Source of the DNA: 13-2-20CM-68-14 sp051955535
GTDB lineage: Bacteria; Actinomycetota; Thermoleophilia; Gaiellales; Gaiellaceae
Assembly: GCA_051955535.1 (NCBI GenBank)
Contig: JBQCGP010000085.1
Location: forward strand, 1 to 64,000
Reading direction: 5' to 3'
Length of the DNA: 64,000 bases
This document shows positions 59,890 through 64,000 of this stretch, piece by piece. The notes under the pieces are model-generated. The model did no database searches and was not told the DNA's origin. It worked only from the letters and a program-made list of their open reading frames with translations. Within the stretch, counting starts at the first letter, position 1, and each line of letters opens with the position of its first letter. Made by a program: the position numbers and the translations under genes.

Positions 59890-59927
59890 ACACCCGCGAA
59901 TGGGTGGTGTCGCCCATCCCTTCGGCG
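59890..59927 (-). promoter_or_regulatory. Shared 38-bp element upstream of flp1
   Basis: ACACCCGCGAATGGGTGG..CCCTTCGGCG on the plus strand, 80 bp before the flp1 start. The ACCCGCG arm pairs with CGCGGGT at 59869-59875 to form a 7-bp hairpin nearby. Confidence 0.6.
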
Positions 59928-59991
59928 CAGCTTCCCCACCGCTGCGGCTTCTCCACCGCTGCGGCGCGGACGCCGACCGCGTGCACCCGGA

Positions 59992-60182
59992 CTACCAGAC
60001 GTACCTTGGCCCGATGGTGTGGACAGCAAAGCCGCACGATAGAAAACGGGAGCGACCCGAGCACTAGCGTGCCTCGGACGAGCTCCGAGCTTTGGAGCGT
60101 CAGGATGACGGCGAGCAAGGCGTGGTCGGCCGCGATCGTGCGTCGGAAACGAGACCACGAAGATCGTCGTGTTCGCAAGCAC
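59992..60182 (-). pseudogene. Decayed copy of the 3' end of the 61017 membrane-protein gene (unit 1)
   Basis: Minus-strand frames in this spacer read LANTTIFVVSFPT, then SSELVRGTLVLGSLPF, and finally VHTIGPRYVW with TAG at 59992-59994. They match LANVAIFVIFLPT, AELVRGTLVLWSLPL and LHTVGPKYVW at the end of the intact gene at 61017-62306. Frame changes between the pieces show decay. It lies between flp1 and flp2. Confidence 0.7.
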
Positions 60183-60209
60183 GACAGCGGCCGACTCGAT
60201 TGGGCACGT

Positions 60210-60386
60210 TTAAACCTGCGAGCTGACGAAGTCCAGCATGTTCCTGACGTTCGTGCCCGTCAGCGTCAGCGCTGCGATGGCGATGACCGAGATCAGCGAG
60301 ACGATCAGGGCGTACTCGATCAGCGCCTGACCCTCCTCGGCCCGGATCTTCGCCAACTGGAGCCGCACAGCGAAAGACTGAAGCAT
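60210..60386 (-). CDS. flp: Flp-type pilin 2
   Basis: A 58-aa prepilin: MLQSFAVRLQLAKIRAEEGQ then ALIEYALIVSLISVIAIAAL and TLTGTNVRNMLDFVSSQV. Differs from pilin 1 at about seven positions, mostly near the ends; the processing site and hydrophobic helix are unchanged. Same GAAAGGAG ribosome-binding site. Paralogs may form mixed pili or give antigenic variation (inference). Confidence 0.93.
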   Translation of the reverse strand: MLQSFAVRLQLAKIRAEEGQALIEYALIVSLISVIAIAALTLTGTNVRNMLDFVSSQV

Positions 60387-60461
60387 GTGGCTCTCCTTTC
60401 TCCCTCCAGGGTGGATCCTCGGTCGTACAGCTCTCGTTTACGCGGGTTCGGGTATTCCCGG

Positions 60462-60499
60462 ACACCCGCGAATGGCTGGTGTCGCCCATCCCTTCGGCG
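60462..60499 (-). promoter_or_regulatory. Shared 38-bp element upstream of flp2
   Basis: ACACCCGCGAATGGCTGG..CCCTTCGGCG on the plus strand, starting 78 bp before the flp2 start. Flanked by CGCGGGT at 60441-60447, which can pair with ACCCGCG (60464-60470). Confidence 0.6.
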
Positions 60500-60527
60500 C
60501 AGCTTCTCCACGGTGCGGTGGCCTCGG

Positions 60528-60660
60528 GGTCACTACGATGCAAAGGGGCAGGGACAAGGACGCCGATCGCGATGCGCGCTCGAGAGAGGCTTAGTCGACC
60601 GCGATCGGCGTCGAAAGGAATGACGAACACGGCCACGTTCGCAAACACGACCGCGGCCAA
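60528..60660 (-). pseudogene. Decayed copy of the 3' part of the 61017 membrane-protein gene (unit 2)
   Basis: Minus-strand text reads VFANVAVFVIPFDADRGRLS then LSRARIAIGVLV, matching VLANVAIFVIFLPTPIAVDY and LGRASIGILLAV in the intact gene. The last part and stop are missing. Lies between flp2 and flp3. Together with the unit at 59992 it shows that the flp gene duplicated along with the tail of its neighbour. Confidence 0.65.
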
Positions 60661-60681
60661 CTCGATTCGGCACCGCTCCGT

Positions 60682-60858
60682 TTAGATCTGGTTGCCGATG
60701 AAGTCAAACAAGTTGCTGACGCTCGTGCCCGTCAAGGTCAGAGCCGCGATGGCGACGACCGAGATCAGCGAGACGATCAGGGCGTACTCGATCAGCGCCT
60801 GACCCTCCTCGGCCCGCATCTTCGCCAACTGGAGCCGCACCGCGAAAGCCTGAAGCAT
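60682..60858 (-). CDS. flp: Flp-type pilin 3
   Basis: A 58-aa prepilin: MLQAFAVRLQLAKMRAEEGQ then ALIEYALIVSLISVVAIAAL and TLTGTSVSNLFDFIGNQI. Slightly more divergent at the C-terminus. It sits next to the intact membrane-protein gene, so this is probably the ancestral position from which the other two copies were made. Confidence 0.93.
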   Translation of the reverse strand: MLQAFAVRLQLAKMRAEEGQALIEYALIVSLISVVAIAALTLTGTSVSNLFDFIGNQI

Positions 60859-60936
60859 GTGGCCCTCCTTTCTCCCTCCAAGATGAGTTTTTCGTTGGTA
60901 CTGCTCTAGTTTGTACGCCGGTCCTGGGATTCCCGG

Positions 60937-60975
60937 ACACCCGCGAAGGGCTGGTGTCACCCCATCCCTTCGGCG
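60937..60975 (-). promoter_or_regulatory. Shared ~38-bp element upstream of flp3
   Basis: ACACCCGCGAAGGGCTGG..CCCTTCGGCG on the plus strand, 81 bp before the flp3 start. It has one extra base in the middle, and the flanking CGCGGGT arm is degenerate (CGCCGGT), so the hairpin is weaker here. Confidence 0.6.
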
Positions 60976-61016
60976 CAGTTTCTGACCGGTGTGGACGCTT
61001 ACCGGCCTGAGCCGGA

Positions 61017-62306
61017 CTACCAGACGTACTTCGGCCCGACGGTGTGGAGCAGGAGGCCTACAACGATGCAAAGCGGTAGCGACCAGAGCACGAGGGTGCC
61101 TCGGACGAGCTCAGCCCGCTTGCCGAAGGCGCTCGGGAGCAGCGGAAGCGTCAGCATGACGGCGAGCAGGATCCCGATCGACGCGCGCCCGAGCGAGGAG
61201 TAGTCGACCGCGATCGGCGTCGGAAGGAAGATGACGAAGATCGCCACGTTTGCAAGCACGAACAGCGGTGGGAGCGTCACCTTCCGCCGGACGAGGACGA
61301 TCGCGATGCCAGCCCAGAGAAGCGCCGGCAGGAACACGATGAGCAAATCGGTGACGTCGTCGCCGGTCCAGGGCCACTGCTTCGCGATCGCGTGGAATGG
61401 GACAAGGGCGGTCAGGAGTGACCCGGCCGTGCCACCCACGCCGGCCACGTGATGCTCGCCCCCCACGAATGCCTCCTGCGTCGCCGTGTGCGGGAGCACC
61501 GTTGCCACGACGTGTCTCCAGATAAGCAGCGGCGCGAACGCGAGCTCGGCGAACGCGATGGAGCGGGCGATGTTGCCCCAGCGAAGGCGAACGCGCCATT
61601 CGGACACGTTCCCGACTCCGACCAGGAGCGCGAGCGCAAGGATCGCAGGGAAGAGCGCGACCGTCTCGCGCGTCAGCATCGCCAGTCCGAAGAGTGCGCC
61701 CGACCCGAGCAGGCGCCACTTCGACCGCGCGTCGAAGACCAATAACGCGCCGGCCGCGAGCGCGAACGCCAGGGGCTCGGTGAGATCTCGGAGGACAGCC
61801 ATGATGAGGCCGGGGTAGAGGCCGTACACGAGCGCTAGCGCGGGTGGCAGCCCATGCCGTTTCAGGAAGAACGCGACCGCCAGCGTCCCGCCGACGGCAG
61901 CCAAGATATTGACCAGCATCATCATGTACGGGACGAGGACGGGATTTCCGCCGCTCAGTGCGCGGACCGTCATCGGATACCCGATCCGCGAGTAGATGAC
62001 CCCTGAGTTGTCCATGTAGTCCTTGCCGTTGGCAGGGTCCACGGCGAGGAAGTAGTAGAACTGGCCGTCGTAGCCGATCTTGTGGTTGATGGCGCGCGCG
62101 TGCTGATCAATCGCGGCGCTCGAGGTGCTCTTGTGGAGAAACTGGCGCCCGATGTTGACGAACTGGTATGGGTTGCTGAGCAGCCCCGGCGTGGTCAGCA
62201 GCGCGTAGAAAGCGGCGACGATCGCCGCAACTGCCCACGGCGAGGTGATTCGTGCAGCGCGTTCTCGCTTGAGAACCCGCGGGACCGCGACAGCGTGGGC
62301 CTCCAC
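61017..62306 (-). CDS. Polytopic membrane protein, glycosyltransferase/mannosyltransferase-like
   Basis: A 429-aa membrane protein with about ten transmembrane helices. The luminal/exterior loop after the first helix carries KIGYDGQFYYFLAVDPANG, an R/D-x-x-Y-D-G-Q-x-Y motif seen in PMT/ArnT-related integral glycosyltransferases of actinobacteria. RDLTEPLAFALAAGALLVF and AMLTRETVALFPAILALAL follow. The start is GTG 62306. It is the source of the decayed copies between the flp genes, and may glycosylate pilins or other envelope proteins (inference). Confidence 0.7.
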   Translation of the reverse strand: MEAHAVAVPRVLKRERAARITSPWAVAAIVAAFYALLTTPGLLSNPYQFVNIGRQFLHKSTSSAAIDQHARAINHKIGYDGQFYYFLAVDPANGKDYMDNSGVIYSRIGYPMTVRALSGGNPVLVPYMMMLVNILAAVGGTLAVAFFLKRHGLPPALALVYGLYPGLIMAVLRDLTEPLAFALAAGALLVFDARSKWRLLGSGALFGLAMLTRETVALFPAILALALLVGVGNVSEWRVRLRWGNIARSIAFAELAFAPLLIWRHVVATVLPHTATQEAFVGGEHHVAGVGGTAGSLLTALVPFHAIAKQWPWTGDDVTDLLIVFLPALLWAGIAIVLVRRKVTLPPLFVLANVAIFVIFLPTPIAVDYSSLGRASIGILLAVMLTLPLLPSAFGKRAELVRGTLVLWSLPLCIVVGLLLHTVGPKYVW

Positions 62307-62393
62307 GTCACGGGTCCTAGCGCCGGAGGCGCTTAGTCCGCAACCGGGAGAAGTCGAGGGCTTGCTCGACGTTCGGACTGGTTCCCCGGCCCG

Positions 62394-63815
62394 TTAACGG
62401 CGCACGTAGACGACGGCGTTCGTATCGTGAGCAACCTGCCGAAACACGTGCGAGTGGCGGAGTCGCCCGGCCGGCTTCTGGCCGCGGATCACGACCACCA
62501 CTCGCGTGTCCTCGAGCGCGCGGTCACCCGTGGGTCGGCCGGCGAGCCAATCGAGGTAGAGACGCTGGTCCCGGCGCCTGAACGCGTCGAGCGGGTTGCT
62601 GAGCCAGACCCTTCCCTGATCGGCAGCAATCTGCTCGGCGGGAATCCCCTCGGCAAGGATCGGCGTGCCGCCGGCCATCCGAATCGCCTTGTCGAGGAGT
62701 CGTCCGCCCGCGCCTGTCGAAAGGGGGCCGCGGGCCAGGCCGAAGACGGCCAGGACTCCCGCAGTGAGAACGAGCGGCACGGCGACTCGGAGCCTCCCTT
62801 CCCGTTCGAAACGGAGGCTTTTCGCTGCCGGGGCAGCAGCGAGAAACAGCAGCCAGACGCCGCTGCGCGCGGTCTTCCCAGTCAGCACGACCAGCCCGAG
62901 AAGGGCGATCGTCTCCCAGAGGGCAGGCCGCGCGCGGAAAGCCAGCACGAGCAGTGTGATCGCGGCAGCAATGAGCAGCAGGTCGAAGCCGGAGGTGAGC
63001 GAAAGAGGCGCCCAGAGCCCCTCCCCGCGCCTCGCGGCCTCGTTGCGCAGTAGCCCGTAGTAGTAGTCAGGCGTGTGCTGGAACGCGGGGGTGGCGCAGA
63101 TTGCCAACGTCGAACTTGCGAGAACGCCCGCGCAGAGCCACGGGTCGCGCGGCCCGCGGCCGAAGACCAGGTAGGCGACGGCGACCGCGAGCCCAACGAG
63201 CACCGCGCCATGCAGGTTCGACCACAGCGCGAACAACGGTACGAGCAGCCAGATCCGGCGGCCTGCAGACCTCGCGTCGGCTCGAAGCAGGGCTATCAGC
63301 ACCGGAAAGAGCAGCACTGAGAAGAGCTGCGAGCGCACGACCACGAACACGGAAAGCGAGCCGAGCACGACGATGAGCAGGACAAGTGCGCCCGCGAACT
63401 CGTCGGCGCCTTCGCGCCGCAGGTCCCGGGCCAAGATCCCGAGTGCCGCTCCCACCGCGATCACCTGCGCGGCGAGCAAGCCACGGTCTCCCCCGGCCAC
63501 GATGAGGCCGCGGAAGACGAGCTCCGCCAGTACGGGAACGTTGTGCCAGCCCGCCGACGGCGCGCTGGCCCAGGGAATGTCGTTCGGGATCGAGCCACGG
63601 CGGGCGATGATCCGTCCGAGTGCATCGAGCCAGCGCGCGTCCGCGCCGATCGTGCCCGCGACTGCCGTAAGCGCCGCGCCGAGCGCGATGGCGACCTCAA
63701 GAGGTCCGATCCGCGCGGATGCGGCCGCTACGCGGTCGCGCAGGGCTGGGGTGCGCGGGCTCAACGCGGCGACGATAGCCGTGCTTTCGGCCGCCACCCT
63801 CGGACGTGGCCGCAC
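62394..63815 (-). CDS. Large polytopic membrane protein of unknown function
   Basis: A 473-aa protein with about eleven hydrophobic helices. An early exterior loop reads RGSIPNDIPWASAPSAGWHN and a conserved-looking SNLHGAVLVGLAVAVAYLVF lies in the middle. The C-terminal ~110 residues are soluble (AEGIPAEQIAADQGRVWLSN, LEDTRVVVVIRGQ). It resembles the actinobacterial glycosyltransferase-like membrane proteins of the same locus, but no motif settles the function. The start at 63815 (GTG) is uncertain. Confidence 0.65.
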   Translation of the reverse strand: MRPRPRVAAESTAIVAALSPRTPALRDRVAAASARIGPLEVAIALGAALTAVAGTIGADARWLDALGRIIARRGSIPNDIPWASAPSAGWHNVPVLAELVFRGLIVAGGDRGLLAAQVIAVGAALGILARDLRREGADEFAGALVLLIVVLGSLSVFVVVRSQLFSVLLFPVLIALLRADARSAGRRIWLLVPLFALWSNLHGAVLVGLAVAVAYLVFGRGPRDPWLCAGVLASSTLAICATPAFQHTPDYYYGLLRNEAARRGEGLWAPLSLTSGFDLLLIAAAITLLVLAFRARPALWETIALLGLVVLTGKTARSGVWLLFLAAAPAAKSLRFEREGRLRVAVPLVLTAGVLAVFGLARGPLSTGAGGRLLDKAIRMAGGTPILAEGIPAEQIAADQGRVWLSNPLDAFRRRDQRLYLDWLAGRPTGDRALEDTRVVVVIRGQKPAGRLRHSHVFRQVAHDTNAVVYVRR

Positions 63816-63836
63816 GAGACGAGTTCTAGTAGCCGC

Positions 63837-63914
63837 TTACGCCTTGCGGCTGCGGACGTACCAGAGGCCGCCGAGCAGCAGTGCGGCGACGATGGCAAGC
63901 ACTACATAGGTCAC
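63837..63914 (-). CDS. Possible 25-residue membrane peptide
   Basis: GTG 63914 to TAA gives VTYVVLAIVAALLLGGLWYV then RSRKA, a single hydrophobic helix with a basic end. It lies 21 bp before the 63815 start. It may be a real small membrane peptide or the tail of something lost; no ribosome-binding site is certain. Confidence 0.25.
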   Translation of the reverse strand: MTYVVLAIVAALLLGGLWYVRSRKA

Positions 63915-64000
63915 GCTAGAGCCTTTCGTTCGACGTCATGGAACTCCTAGTTATTTCGTCACGATCGGCCGGCGGCTCGCCTCCCCCCGCGGGCTAGTCT

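Noticed and set aside
59499..60182. Long minus-strand frame through flp1 and its spacer
   Set aside because: It crosses the flp1 gene in another frame; only its first part is meaningful, as a remnant of the neighbouring membrane-protein gene, and that is annotated separately.

Overview
The window reads as chromosomal DNA of a high-GC Gram-positive bacterium, most likely a deep actinobacterial lineage such as Thermoleophilia (inference). The reasons are the very high GC with many GTG/TTG starts, ECF sigma/RskA-type pairs, a tad/flp pilus locus of actinobacterial style, the holin-like (PF04020) and DUF1003 proteins, and actinobacterial-type lipoproteins. There is no rRNA, CRISPR array or intact transposase. 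Two tRNA-Ala genes (GGC and TGC anticodons, both with the G3:U70 pair) lie at 15-87 and 37315-37387.

Layout. 0-5.4 kb: tRNA-Ala, a DNA glycosylase, a beheaded threonine dehydratase remnant and a hydantoinase/oxoprolinase A-B pair. 5.4-9.4 kb: 2-oxoglutarate dehydrogenase E1 (sucA) and small proteins, including a BON-domain protein. 9.5-22.4 kb: a long collinear polyamine locus with two complete PotABCD-type importers, an aldehyde dehydrogenase, an Lrp/AsnC regulator, a class III aminotransferase and a PuuB-like FAD oxidase. Together these could import putrescine or spermidine and convert it to GABA-level products. 22.4-28.4 kb: housekeeping and stress genes (NYN, DUF1003, msrA/msrB, phosphoesterase, phosphotransferase, holin-like membrane protein, ECF sigma factor with a membrane partner).

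28.4-37.4 kb is accessory: a frameshifted zinc-finger fragment, a collagen-like glycine-rich surface protein, an RCC1-repeat/MBG-like/PASTA secreted protein, an FG-GAP repeat protein, a broken restriction-endonuclease-like gene and the last ~40 codons of a tyrosine integrase pointing into tRNA-Ala(TGC). It looks like a worn-down island integrated at that tRNA.

37.5-45 kb, minus strand: rhomboid protease, ECF sigma factor, RskA-type anti-sigma factor, two nickel/cobalt-type membrane transporters, a TPR protein and a DUF4331 protein, closely spaced like one transcription unit. 45.4-61 kb: a complete Tad (type IVc/Flp pilus) locus. It has a TadG-like protein, two LuxR-type response regulators, a histidine kinase, prepilin peptidase, an unusual DUF192-receiver fusion, TadC, a VWA-TadB fusion, TadA, TadZ, CpaB, TadE, a GT87-like protein and three tandem Flp pilins of 58 codons. 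61-64 kb holds two large membrane proteins of glycosyltransferase/mannosyltransferase type.

The most notable signals outside genes are: a ~38-bp element repeated upstream of tadE and of each of the three flp genes; a 20-bp promoter-like motif placed ~85 bp before the starts of both the DUF4331 operon and the divergent TadG gene; the spacers between flp genes, which are decayed copies of the 3' end of the neighbouring membrane-protein gene; and two mutually exclusive hairpins over the start codon of the Lrp regulator in the polyamine locus.
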